DNA of 64,000 bases. It comes from Erythrophleum ivorense. Taxonomy: Eukaryota > Streptophyta > Magnoliopsida > Fabales > Fabaceae. The stretch's first letter is position 1; every line of letters begins with the position of its first letter. The translations under genes were made by a program, and so were the position numbers. Positions 43,884 through 54,826 of this stretch are shown here, in pieces. The notes below the pieces were generated by a model, which saw only the letters and a program-made list of their open reading frames with translations, was not told the DNA's origin and did not search any database. The stretch is taken from the NCBI GenBank assembly GCA_026724425.1, contig JAIUCV010000583.1, forward strand, positions 372,001-436,000, in the 5' to 3' direction.

Positions 43884-46800
43884 TCACTCCACAGCCTGCT
43901 TGTCGAACCACTTTCCGAACTTCAGCTTCATCTTTGCCTCTGGCTCCCAAGTCTGCTCCTCTGTGCCACTACAGTCCCACAAGACTCTCAACAATGGCAC
44001 CCTCTTGTTCCGCAGAACCTTGACTCTCCTCTCAAGAATCCTCACAGGAACTGCCGGAACTGTCATATCTGGCTGAAGATCCTCTGGAATCTCAACCACT
44101 ACCTCCTCTGAAGGACGCAAACACCTCCTCAACATAGACACTTGAAACACCTTATGAAAGGCGCTCATAATCGGTGGCAACTCCAACCGATAAGCCACTG
44201 GTCCAACTCGCTCCACTACTGGAAACGGACCCATAAAGCGCGGACTGAGCTTGTTCTCTGCTATGGACCTGTTAGGGCCCCTCAACATAGCCATCTTGAG
44301 ATAAACTCTATCTCCCACCTGAAACTCAAGCTCACGTCGCCGTCTATCTGCATAACTCCTCTGTCTATCCTGAGCCTCCTTCATGTTCAGCCTCAAGACA
44401 CGAATCTTCTCCGTCGTCTCCTGAACAAAACTGGCTCCAAACATGCTGCGCTCCCCCACTTGGGTCCAGCATAAGGGTGTCTTGCATGGCCTCCCATACA
44501 AAGCCTCATAAGGAGCCATACCAATACTAGACTGAAAACTGTTGTTATAGGCAAACTCTGCCAAACACAGATGATCAGCCCAATGACCACCCCAATCCAG
44601 TACACACATCCTAAGCAGATCCTCCAAAGTCTGAATAGTCCTCTCTGACTGTCCGTCTGTCTGCGGATGATACGCGGTACTCATATGCACCTTAGTGCCC
44701 ATCTCAGTCTGAAATGCTCTCCAAAACTCTGAAGCAAACCTCGGATCTCTATCCGACACGATACTGGCTGGCACTCCATGCAGCCTCACAATCTCTCGCA
44801 CAAACTTCCTAGCCAAGACAGCCGCTCCATCTGTCTTCTTGATAGCCAAGAAATGTGCTGACTTGGTCAAGCGATCCACAATGACCCAAATCGCATCAAA
44901 AGTCCGTGAGATAGGTAATCCCACCACAAAATCCATAGTGATCATATCCCACTTCCACTCTGGAATGGGTAAGCTCTGCAAAAGACCACTAGGCACCTGA
45001 TGCTCTGCCTTGACCAAAGAACAAGTGTTGCACCTCGCAACCCAATCTGCCACATCCCTCTTCATCCCAACCCAATGATAATACCGTTTGAGGTCACGGT
45101 ACATCTTGGTAGCACCCGGATGAATCGAAAACTTGCTCGAATGAGCCTCTCTCAAAACCTCATGCCTCAACTCCTCATCCTTGGGCACACAAACTCGCCC
45201 ACGAACCAAGATAGTTCCATTCGAAGAGCCTGATACTCAGAACCAGCTGCCCGCGATGCATCCAACAAAACCGGATCATCCTGCTGAGCCACTCTGATCC
45301 TGCTGAGTAAATCTGCCTGGTCAGCCGCCTCCAAGCCCAACGGCTCCTCTGAAATAGCACAAAGACGCAATGTACTAATCTCGCTGACCAAAGCCTCAAC
45401 ACCACGCTCTCTATCTGAATCAACCCTCCGTCGACTCAAAGCATCTGCCACCAAATTGGCCTTGCCTGGATGATAAACAATATCCAAGTCATAGTCTGCC
45501 AGAAACTCCACCCAACGCGTCTGTCTCGCATTCAGCAAAGGCTGGGTGAAAATATGCTGTAGACTCTTGTGATCTGTAAAGATCTGCACTCTACCACCAT
45601 AAAGATAAGACCTCCAAATCTTGAGTGCAAAAAGCACTGCTCCCAACTCAAGATCATGTGTAGGACGGTTGCGCTCACTGCCCTGCAACTGCCTCGAAGC
45701 ATAGGCAATCACTCTGCCCTCCTGCATCAAAACACAACCAAGTCCAACACCTGAAGCATCTGTGTACACTACATATGGCTTCCCCGGGTCGGGTAATGCC
45801 AAAACAGGTGTACTAATCAACATCTCCTTGAGCTTCCCAAAACTCTCCTCGCACTCCGGCGACCACACAAACGGCACATCCTTGCCAGTCAACCTCGTCA
45901 TCGGCTGAGACATACTCGCAAACCCCTTGACGAACCTCCTGTAGTAGCCTGCTAAACCTAGAAAACTCCTGATCTCGGTAGCATTACTCGGTCTAGGCCA
46001 ATCTCTGATAGCCTCAATCTTAGCCGAATCCACAGAAACTCCCTCTGCAGAAACAATATGGCCAAGAAAGCCCATCTCCCTCTGCCAAAAACTGCACTTG
46101 CTCAACTTGGCAAACAGCTTCTGCTCTCGAAGCTTCTCCAACACAAGCCTCAAATGAGTCGCATGCTCCTCTGGACTCCTCGAATACACCAAAATGTCAT
46201 CAATGAAAATAATGACAAACACGTCCAGAAACTCCCTGAACACGTCGTTCATCAACCTCATAAACGCTGCCGGCGCATTAGTCAAACCAAAAGGCATGAC
46301 CACAAACTCGAAATGCCCATACCTCGTCCGAAAAGCTGTCTTCCGAACATCTGCCTCATCTATCGGAATCTGATGATAACCCGATGCCAAGTCAATCTTG
46401 GAGAACCAAGTAGCACCTCTCAACTGATCCAACAACTCATCGATCCTCGGAAGTGGGTACCTGTTCTTCACTGTGACTCGGTTAAGTCCCCGGTAATCAA
46501 TACACAACCGAAAACTGCCATCCTTCTTCTTAACGAACAACACTGGTGCTCCCCACGGCGACACACTAGGTCTGATGAACCCTTTACTCAAAAGGTCCTC
46601 TAGCTGCTTCTTCAGCTCTGCCATCTCTGCTGGAGCCGTCCTGTAAGGTGTCTTCGATATCGGAGCTGTCTCGGGCTCTAAATCAATCGTGAAAGGATCT
46701 GACCGAGATGGTGGCAATCCCTTCAGCGACCGAAACACATCCTCAAAATCCTGGACAACCTGAATATCCTGCAGACTCACCTCACCACTGGACTCTGTCA

Positions 46801-47247
46801 TAGTGATTGTCGCCAAATAAGCTTCGCAGCCCCGCTCTAACAACTGCTCTGCCTGAATAGCTGAAATCACTATACTCCCCGAAGTCGGTCTCACTCCCTG
46901 ATAAACCAACTTCCCTGCATCCTGCTCAAACACCACTCTACCTCTGTAGCAATCCAGATGAACTCGGTAAAGAGATAACCAGTCCATCCCCAAAATCACG
47001 TCATACAGTTCCACTGGACTGATGACCAAATCTGCTGGCATAGACTGCCCCGCAATCTGCACATCAACTGCTCTAGCTCTGCCCGAAGTAGCCAAATAAC
47101 CACCACCAGCCACCTTGACAAAGCCTGAAGCCTCGCCATCGCTACTCCGAATACCACTACCCTCAGCTCTCTCCGGAGTAATGAAGCAATTAGATGCTCC
47201 CGAGTCAAACAGAACGTGAGACTCAAAACCTCCAACTAACAAGGTCC
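43884..47247 (-). pseudogene. Pol polyprotein of element A (protease, RT, RNase H, integrase, chromodomain), one frameshift
   Basis: Domains in order on the minus strand: aspartic protease (VLFDSGASNCFI), reverse transcriptase (FSKIDLASGYHQIPI, VMPFGLTNAPAAF, catalytic FIDDILVYS), RNase H (VYTDASGVGLGCVL, FTDHKSLQHIF), integrase HHCC zinc finger (FSIHPGATKMY, CNTC) and DDE core (MDFVVGLP, SDRDPRF, TDGQSERT). The C-terminus is chromodomain-like (VLRNKRVPLLRVLW, EEQTWEPE), pointing to the Tekay/Del lineage. One base appears lost near 45215, between RNase H and the integrase zinc finger. The first frame then stops at 45167 while the correct frame is open from 45209 to the stop at 43884. Upstream it joins gag through a predicted intron (47248-47360). 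By family it makes and integrates the cDNA copy in the nucleus. Confidence 0.9.
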
Positions 47248-47360
47248 CTACACAATTCCACAAGTGTTGAGAACCTCTAACTCTATCACAGTAAAATAAC
47301 AGAAACAGACAACACTACAATTCTACCTTAAGAATTTAAAAGTCTGAGTCAAGATTTTAC
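47248..47360 (-). other. Predicted 113-bp intron between gag and pol of element A
   Basis: The minus strand has donor CACAG|GTAAAATC (47361/47360) and acceptor TTGTGTAG|GGACC (47248/47247). Gag up to the donor is 473 codons plus one base. The exon after the acceptor supplies two bases and then the protease frame, so removal gives one continuous gag-pol frame with no residue gap at a point where related elements are contiguous (GQITG next to TLLVGG). Unspliced RNA reads 12 more residues and stops at 47323. The intron is T-rich upstream of the acceptor. No transcript evidence is available here. Confidence 0.6.
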
Positions 47361-48780
47361 CTGTGATCTGGCCTGACTGACTGGTCTGGCCCACCTCTGC
47401 CGAAGTATAAACTCTCGGCGCTCCACCCGACTGCAACGCCGCAACCTGCGCTGCTGACTGAATAGCCAACGGCTGAATCGCCGCTGCCACTGCTCTCTGC
47501 TGCAACTTGGGACACATGGTCTTGATATGCCCCGGCTCCCTGCAGTAGTAGCACACTGTCGGCTCTCTGGATCCCGCCCTCTTGGGGCAAGTCGCAACTC
47601 TGTGATCCAGACCCCCACAACCAAAACACCCACCCGTACTCGGGCTACTAGCAGATATCTCGTCTGCTCTCCTCTTCTGGCCCTGCGCAGGCCTACTGCC
47701 CCTGCCGTAACCAGAACTGTGACCTCTGCGCTGCTGATGCTGCTGCTGGCCCCGAGGATGGGTAGCAGGAACAACTGCAACTGGAACAACCGCCGTACTC
47801 ACCGGCTCACGCAAGTCCTCCTCAATGGACGCTGCCAACTCCACTAAACCAGCTCTGGTGTGGTACATACCACCTCTGCACTGAGTCCTGATGTTCCTCC
47901 GAAGCCCCTGAAGAAACCGCGACGTCAATGCTCGCTCACTGATCAGCTCACCACCAGAAAAGACCACCAATCTGCAGAACTCTGCATCATACTCTCGAAC
48001 AGACCTCTCACCCTGAGTCAAGTCCAAAAACCTCATCTGCAGCCTGTCACGAGCCTCCTGAGGGAAAAACTTGTGGTTGAACTCCTCGACGAAGTCAACC
48101 CAAGTCCAAACCTCTCTCCTGGTCCTAACAGACCTCCACCACAAATGTGCATCACCTCCAAGGTAGTGCACTGCCAGCTCAACCTGAAACTGCGCTGGAC
48201 AACGAACAGAATCGAAGTTCCGCTCCAACCTCTGACGCCACTCGTCAGCCTGCTCTGGAGTAACCCCGCCCTCAAACGTAGGCGTGCCAATCCTCTGCAT
48301 CTCCCTCATCATCTCACGATAAGGAGAAAACCCAACTGCAACACCCTGCTGCACCACAGCCTCCTGCTGCTCAACAAAACCGGCACCAACATGTGCCCCG
48401 GCACCAACCTGTGCCCCGGCCGCTGGAGGTGCAACCGGAGCCTGCTGTGGAACTGCCTCTGGAAGACGTGCCAAAAGCTGCGTCAGTAGCCCCACAATCA
48501 AATCACCCTGAGCAAGAGCCGCGCCCCCACCGGGAACTGCTCCTGCCCCCGCGCCACCCCCGACGCCCAAACTAGCCCCACCGGCTAACGAAACAGACTG
48601 TGTCACCGACGCTGCCGCCACACTAGGCGCCGCACTCTCCACTGAGGCCTCAGCCTCTGGCACTCCACGACCAGCACCCCGACCTCCACGACCCGCTGCT
48701 CGCCCACCGCGACCAGCTCCTCTGCCCCCACGGGCTGCACCGCGACCACGACCACGGCCACGACCACGACCTGCGTCCAT
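47323..48780 (-). CDS. Gag polyprotein of element A, 485 residues unspliced
   Basis: The ATG at 48780 opens an Arg/Gly-rich N-terminus (RGRGRGRGAARGGRGAGRGG). An Ala/Gly/Val/Gln-rich region follows, then the Retrotrans_gag core (TFEGGVTPEQADEWRQRLE, VELAVHYLGGDAHLWW, FNHKFFPQEARDRLQMRFL, REYDAEFCRLVVF). Two CX2CX4HX4C zinc knuckles come next (CFGCGGLDHRVATC and CYYCREPGHIKTMC), which is one more than in many relatives. The frame is uninterrupted and ends at 47323-47325. If the downstream intron is removed, gag stops being read at residue 473 and fuses to pol. By family it forms the cytoplasmic particle that packages element RNA. Confidence 0.92.
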   Translation of the reverse strand: MDAGRGRGRGRGRGAARGGRGAGRGGRAAGRGGRGAGRGVPEAEASVESAAPSVAAASVTQSVSLAGGASLGVGGGAGAGAVPGGGAALAQGDLIVGLLTQLLARLPEAVPQQAPVAPPAAGAQVGAGAHVGAGFVEQQEAVVQQGVAVGFSPYREMMREMQRIGTPTFEGGVTPEQADEWRQRLERNFDSVRCPAQFQVELAVHYLGGDAHLWWRSVRTRREVWTWVDFVEEFNHKFFPQEARDRLQMRFLDLTQGERSVREYDAEFCRLVVFSGGELISERALTSRFLQGLRRNIRTQCRGGMYHTRAGLVELAASIEEDLREPVSTAVVPVAVVPATHPRGQQQHQQRRGHSSGYGRGSRPAQGQKRRADEISASSPSTGGCFGCGGLDHRVATCPKRAGSREPTVCYYCREPGHIKTMCPKLQQRAVAAAIQPLAIQSAAQVAALQSGGAPRVYTSAEVGQTSQSGQITGKILTQTFKFLR

Positions 48781-48984
48781 CTCTCTGCACTACCACCAAG
48801 TACAGAAAAAGAGCAAAGGTCAAAACACAGACACAAAACCAAAACACACCAAATACCCAACTCACTTACCCGCGGAAAACTGGAAGACCGAGAGGATGAG
48901 ACTAGACCACTAACTGACTAACTCACATAATCAATTAACCACATAGTCCAATTCATCCAATTCTAACAGTCCTAAAACCGACTA
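48781..48984 (-). other. 5' leader of element A
   Basis: About 200 bases between the primer-binding site and the gag ATG; it probably includes the packaging signal. No coding frame is supported. Confidence 0.5.
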
Positions 48985-48997
48985 CGCTCTGATACCA
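48985..48997 (-). other. Primer-binding site of element A (initiator Met tRNA)
   Basis: TGGTATCAGAGC on the minus strand, three bases after the end of the 5' LTR; this is the usual plant sequence complementary to the 3' end of initiator Met tRNA. Confidence 0.92.
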
Positions 48998-49000
48998 AAA

Positions 49001-50362
49001 TGAAACAACCAAACTTTTTTTTTTTTTTTTTTTTTTAAATAATTAGCCCAGATTAATATTCCCATAAATATTAATCCTCAACAGCTAATTCAACAACACA
49101 ATGCGGAAGTAAACCAATATTATTAAATCATAATAATTGTTCAACAAATAACCAATAAAGAATAACCAATAAAGAATAACTCTAGCAACCTAAACACCAG
49201 GTTTGCTACATTATTGAAAATAACTAACACCCTAAACTCATGAATTTCTGGTCAACCATAACAACAAAGCCAGAATCAAATTCCTAATCTCATCATCCTC
49301 TTCTCTCGGTCTCTTTCCGCGGAAGAACATTGCTGTTACCTGCATCACATTGGAATAGAGATGCGTAAGTATTATCATAAATACTTAGTGAGTGGATCAT
49401 CCTGTCTACAGGCCAATTACGTCAAACAGTAGGCAATACATCACAATAAACAACAACCATAACAATGCTTAACAATGCTCAACAATATAAACATTCCCTG
49501 TCAGGAAACACCCACGTTTCATGACACCCAGGTTGGTGTCGACCGACACCTCTATGGTGTCGATCGACGCCAGCCTCCCGAGTGTCGATCGACACTCATC
49601 GAGTGTCGCTCGACACCGGCTCGACGCCCAGAAACCAGAAGCTACGAAAATCACATTCCAAAATCGCAATAACACAAAATCTAGGGGTTTTCAACGCCCC
49701 AATACTATCAAAACACGAAATCCAGCATAAACAACTCAAGAACACAACCAAAACTCGAAATCAAACAATCTCTATTGATCAACGGGCCTACAGTCACGCA
49801 CTCACCTTGAAAAGGGATTGAAAGGAAGGAAAAGATGATGAATCAGCAACCCAAAGCCTCAGAAACTCCACAAAACTCCTCCAAACTCTCAAAATCACCT
49901 TAGAATCACCTCCTTAGCTCTGAAACTCGAAACTTGTGCCTTTCTCGCGGCCACAGGGCTTAAAAACGCGAGTCTAGGGCTTTCCTCGCCCAAACCAGCC
50001 CAAAACCAGCCGACTTGAATCAAACCGGTCGATTTCTCAATAACCGGTGTCGATCGACACCCTCCCTTGGTGTCGGTCGACACCAATCGACCAAACCAAC
50101 TCCAATTGCAAATCGATCGACTTAAACCGGAAATCAAACCCGATAACCGGTGTCGATCGACACCCGATACTAGTCGTTCAGAAGCATTTAACACACTTTC
50201 TTCGCGATGCTTGAACCTTAGACCGACTGCACAACAATCAAACAAGAACATGTACAGTCAACCCTCAATTCACACCTCTAAGAGCATGTGCCAACTACTC
50301 CCGAACCCCTAGCATCGTCCCACACCACTTTCAAAACAACTTCCAGGTTCACGGATGTTACA
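49001..50362 (-). repeat. 5' LTR of element A
   Basis: Direct repeat of 41912-43291, starting TGTAACATCCGTGAACC at 50362 (minus) and ending GGTTGTTTCA at 49001. Confidence 0.95.
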
Positions 50363-50896
50363 GTGTCGAGCGACACGATGGGTGTCGGTCGATACATGTA
50401 CTGTTCTGCGAGAGTTGCTGTTATGTTTCCTATGTTGCTGGTTATTGTTGTCTCTGTTGTTTACTCTTGATGTTTGTATTGATGGTTATTGTTGTTGCTG
50501 TTGATTGTTGTATTGTCTAGTGGTTGGCCTAATTGGCCTTTAGGCTGAGTGATCCACTCACTAAGTATTTATGATAATACTTACGCATCTCTTATAACCA
50601 TGTGATGCAGGTAAAGGCTAAGTGTGACCGCGTGATCGAGGATGAAGAGGGGGATGTAGGATGTGTTGTTTTATGATTATGTGTTTTGCAAACCTGGTGT
50701 TTAGGTTGCTAGAGTTATTCATTATTTCCGGAATTATTTGTTGAATTGATTGGATTTATTATTCGGGAATTGTTTATTGGATTATTGGAATTAATTGGTT
50801 ATTATTTATTGAATTATTTATTTGACTTCCGCATTACTGAACATTGAGAATTGGTTAATTTATTATTAAAAAAAAAAACAAAGCTTGGTTGTTTCA
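50363..50896 (+). repeat. 5' LTR of element B, second part
   Basis: Begins with the GTGTC duplication and continues the LTR cut at 41911 (GTGTCGAGCGACAC); ends TTGGTTGTTTCA. Its downstream counterpart is near 53570-54060. Confidence 0.85.
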
Positions 50897-50899
50897 TTT

Positions 50900-50910
50900 T
50901 GGTATCAGAG
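50900..50910 (+). other. Primer-binding site of element B
   Basis: TGGTATCAGAG three bases after the LTR end, as in element A. Confidence 0.9.
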
Positions 50911-51103
50911 TCTAGACGTTTTTAGGAGTGTTAAATTGGGTTGAATTGAGACTATGTGTTAATTGATTAATTGTGGTTTAGTCAGTTGTTCGTCTTAGTA
51001 TCATCCCCTTCGGCCTACGAGAGATTCCGCGGTGAGTAATGTTTGTGGTTTTGTTTTGTGTTGGTCTAGTTGCTCATCTTCTGTGCTTTGGTAGTGTTGC
51101 AAG

Positions 51104-51965
51104 ATGGATGCGGGAGCTAGATTCGTGGCGCGAGAGGGCGCGGTAGAGCCCGTGGGGGCAGAGCAGTTGGCCGGGGTGGCCTAGCTGCGGGTCGTGGAGG
51201 TCGGGGCCGTGGGCGTGGTTTACCAGAGGCTTCAGCGAAGAGTGCAGTGCCTAGTGTGGCGACTGCGTCAGTGACACAGTCAGTGGCGGGTGAGGCCAGT
51301 TTGGGTGCCGGTGGTGGCGCAAGAGTTGGGGCGGCTAAGGGTTGGAGCGCAGCTCCAGCTCAGAGTGACTTGATTGTGGGGCTACTGACGCAGCTTTTGG
51401 CACGTCTTCAGCAGGCGGTTCCACAGCAGGCTCCGGGTGCACCTCCAGTGGCCGGGGCACAGGTGGGTGCCGGTTTTGTCGGGCAGCATGGGGCTGCGGG
51501 TTTCGTTGGACAGCATGGGGCTGCGGTGTTTGGGCATCCGCCTTATGTAGAGATGATGAGGGAGATGCAGAGGATCAGGACACCATTCTTTGAGGGTAGA
51601 GGTGGGCCTGAGCAGGCCGATGAGTGGCGACAGAGACTGGAACGGAACTTCGGTTCAGTCAGGTGTCCAGAGGAGTATCGGGTTTTGACCAAGGTGGTCG
51701 GTGGAAGAATTTCGGCTACTTACGGCCGTGTTAGGACAGTTATTGGCATGGAGTTGAGTCGCCGGAGAGTTGTTTTAGCTAAGAGAGATGGTGAGGCTTT
51801 GCTTGGGGAGGCCATGTAGGATGTCTGTATGCTGGACCCAAGTGGGGGAGCGCAGCATTTATGGTGCTACTTTTGCTCAGGAAACGACGGAGAAGGTCCG
51901 TGTTTGAGGTTGAACAAGAAGGAAGCTCGGGGTATGCGGGAAGGTTACGCTGCTAGGTGGAAATG
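51104..51965 (+). pseudogene. Gag-integrase deletion remnant of element B
   Basis: The ATG at 51104 (MDAG as in element A) is followed by a shift into the frame that gives the Arg/Gly-rich segment and LPEAS. An open frame covers VTQSVAGEASLGAGGGARVG, LLTQLLARLQQAVPQQAPG and EQADEWRQRLERNFGSVRCP of gag. After about 51680 the sequence leaves gag. By about 51810 it matches the integrase C-terminus (GRPC, WTQVGERS, QETTEKVRV) with stops. Most of gag's zinc knuckles, protease, RT, RNase H and the integrase core, roughly 4 kb, are deleted. Confidence 0.75.
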
Positions 51966-52572
51966 ACAGTTCGAGTTTGAGGTGGGGAGATCGTGGGTAT
52001 CTCCAGTTGGTTTGTGGTTCTAGTTTTGGTTTGAGGTGTTTGGTGTTTTGTGGATATGTATTTTCGTTGGTGGTACGATATACATTTTTGAATTATATGA
52101 GATGGAGTTGCCTCATATTTTGGTTGTGTTTCGGATGTTGTAAGTATGTTGACCAGTTTTGGGTCGTGAGGTATTTCTAGTCGGATGTGTTATACGCGCT
52201 TCAAATTATTACCCGGCACAGTTCTAGAGTCGGGTGGGTCTTTAAAGGAGATGTGTGGATCTCTTGGGGTTTTATATGTGAGGGTCGCTACCTCAGTAGA
52301 AGTCAATTTTGGGGTTACTATTGTGACGGGTGGGTCACAATAGGGGTATCGTGGGATGGGTGGATCTCTCGAGGAGACGGGTGGGTCTCATGTTTTGGTT
52401 TTTAGAGTTGTAATGTTGATTTGGGGTGTAATAATGTCTGGAAAACGTGTGTATAACATTGGATTAGATGTAAATCTCTGAGATTAGTGGAAGATCTCTA
52501 GTGTTGGGCCATGTGGGCCGGTTTTTGCCGTCTGTGGTAGACGTGTTGTGTTGGGATTTGAGGACGAATCCA
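51966..52572 (+). other. 3' non-coding region of element B
   Basis: Related to the reverse complement of 43306-43883 (for example TACGATATACATTTTTG). It ends GAGGACGAATCCAGT, but the polypurine tract and LTR start expected next are missing. Confidence 0.6.
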
Positions 52573-54060
52573 GTTTTGGAAGTGGTGTCGGACAACACCA
52601 AGTGATAGGGAGTAGTTGCATATGCTCTATCCGGTGTGAATCTCGGGTTGGCTGTGCATATTCTTATTTGATTGTTGTGCAGTCGGTCTAAACGTTCAAG
52701 CATTGTGTAGAAAAATGTGTAAATCGACTTCTGGTTTAGTTGGTGTCGAGCGACACCAGGAGTGGGTGTCGGTCGACACCAGCCGGGTATCGAGAAATCG
52801 ATTTCCGGTTATCGCGATTTGTAGCTCGGGTTGAGGTCTGGTTTAGTGGTGTCGAGCGACACCAAGGAGTGGTGTCGGTCGACACCGTTATTGTGAATCG
52901 AGTCGGTTTGATTTAAGTCGCTGGTTTTGGTCGGTTTAGGGAAGGAAACCCTATTTCTCGATTTAAAAGAGGTGCAGCTGCGAGTTGAGGCTCAATTTTT
53001 CGAGGTTGGAGTTTTCAGAGAGAAAAGAGGTGATTTTGGGAGAATTTAGGAAACACTGTTCATTGGGATTACTGTTAATCGGGATTACTGTTCATCACGT
53101 AATGTTCATTGGGATTACTATTCATCGCGTACTGTTTATCGTTTTCTCTCTTTCCTCTTTGTTCAATCCGTTGTCGAGGTGAGTGCGTGACCGTAGGCTT
53201 GTGTATCACTAGTGATTCGTTGGTAGATGAGGTTTTTGTCGTGTTCTTAGGCTGTTCTTGAGTTAATTGTGTATTTGATCGTATATGGGGGTTGAATCCC
53301 ATTGATTGTGTGTTTGCTTTGATTAATGGATGAGTTTTGTGTGTTCTTCGTGATGTTTATGTGATGATTGATGAGTTTGATCTTGATTGATGTCGTGGAT
53401 TGAGTATTTTGGTGATTTTGTGTTGGAAAAATCGAGTTGGGCATCGATCGACACCGAGCGGAAATATTATTTAATTGTGGAAATTACTTAATATTGGAAG
53501 TAAAGTATTTTAATAATTGTTGTAATTATTAATAATGGTTAATTGATTTCGAGGTTTCGGGGCTGTGTCGAGCGACACGGTGGGTGTCGGTCGATACAAG
53601 TAATGTTATGCGTGAGTTGCTGTTATGTTTCGTATGTTGCTGGTTATTGTTGTCTCTGTTGTTTACTGTTGATGTTTGTGTTGATGGTTATTGTTGTTGC
53701 TGTTGATTGTTGTATTGTCTAGTGGTTGGCGTAATTGGCATGTAGGCGGAGTGATCCACTCACTAAGTATTTATGATAATACTTACGCATCTCTTATAAC
53801 CATGTGATGCAGGTAAAGGTTAAGTGTGACTGCGGGATCGAGGCTGAAGAGGGGGATGTAGGATGTGTTGTTTTATGATTATGTGTTTTGTAAACCTGGT
53901 GTTTAGGTTGCTAGAGTTATTCATTATTTCCGGAATTATTTGTTGAATTGATTCGATTTATTATTCTGGAATTGTTTATTGGATTATTGGAATTAATTGG
54001 TTATTATTTATTGAATTATTTATTTTACTTCCGCATTGCTGAACATTGAGAATTGTTTAA
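52573..54060 (+). repeat. 3' LTR of element B, both ends damaged
   Basis: It matches 40700 onward from TTTTGGAAGTGGTGTCGG, so about the first 35 bases (including TGTAACATCC) are deleted. A further deletion of about 0.3 kb lies near 53455. The last 35-40 bases are absent because Helitron copy 2 begins at 54061. Confidence 0.8.
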
Positions 54061-54100
54061 TCTATACTATTATTTGCGAAGTAAAAACGCACCAGAATCG
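54061..54100 (+). repeat. Helitron 5' terminus (copy 2)
   Basis: Nearly identical to the reverse complement of 26174-26213; starts TC and is flanked by A. Confidence 0.8.
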
Positions 54101-54826
54101 TCCTCACTAATTATTACCCTCTCGCCCTTAATGAATACAAAGATTAGCGTGTCTAATTCCGTCTTTAAGTTAATATATACGAATTTAAATGATTTAATGC
54201 AATTAAAAAGGGAAAACTTCCTTTATTCTTTATTAAGGGATAAACACGCATATTTGGCAAAATAAAATACGAAAAAGGATAACTTCAGATTCGGTTACGA
54301 TGATATATTCGTATATGTACTTATCGGATTACTGATAATTGTATAATCGGGCGGTTTAAGCGTTGAAACACTAGCTACCGTCTCTCATATATATACTTCG
54401 AGTATTTCTCATATCGTCTACGATTTTTTGTGGTTCTTGCTTTAGTTATCGCCGATATATGTTTTACGTTTGATCTCATATAGTTTAGGGTTTATGCAAT
54501 TGCTAATTATTTTTAGCTTGCTGACTGCGTTTGTTTGCTTCTCGCGCAGCTAGGGTCATGGGCACTTCGGAGTTTTGCGGTGTGTTGTAATGTAAGTGTT
54601 GTACGGCTCGGTTTAAATTTTATCGACATCGTTTTGGTCTCTTTCGCTCGATCTGTATTACGTCGATTTATGTTTTGACACAGATTTTGATATCGTCTAT
54701 GGTTTGGTACTGCTCATACTCTACGTAGTTATTGATATTTTATTTGATAGCATACGAAACTAACAACGTTTATTTGTTCTCTTTGCAGTTTAATATCACA
54801 GTCGCTTGATCGTTATGTCGTGTTTG

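Larger units (their letters stand above)
41912..50362 (-). mobile_element. Chromovirus element A (Ty3/gypsy, Tekay/Del-like), full length, 8,451 bp
   Basis: Two nearly identical LTRs (41912-43291 and 49001-50362) run TGTAACATCC...GTTTCA on the minus strand. A 5-bp GTGTC duplication flanks them (41907-41911 and 50363-50367). An initiator-Met primer-binding site, polypurine tract, gag, protease, RT, RNase H, integrase and a C-terminal chromodomain-like segment are present. LTR differences are one clear substitution, a 14-15-bp indel and poly-T length, so insertion was recent. Its pol has one frameshift. Confidence 0.95.
40668..54060 (+). mobile_element. Chromovirus element B (Ty3/gypsy), degenerate, split by element A and cut by Helitron copy 2
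   Basis: The 5' LTR starts TGTAACATCCG at 40668, is interrupted at 41911, resumes at 50363 and ends GGTTGTTTCA at 50896. A primer-binding site follows at 50900. A frameshifted gag N-terminus (from 51104) fused by deletion to the integrase C-terminus, and a 3' LTR (52573-54060) follow. It is a diverged relative of element A in the opposite orientation. Its 3' LTR ends abruptly at the Helitron start. Confidence 0.8.

Noticed and set aside
46058..46603. Plus-strand open frame of 181 codons (and others at 47860-48489) opposite element A's pol and gag
   Set aside because: Antisense shadows of the conserved retrotransposon domains; no independent features.
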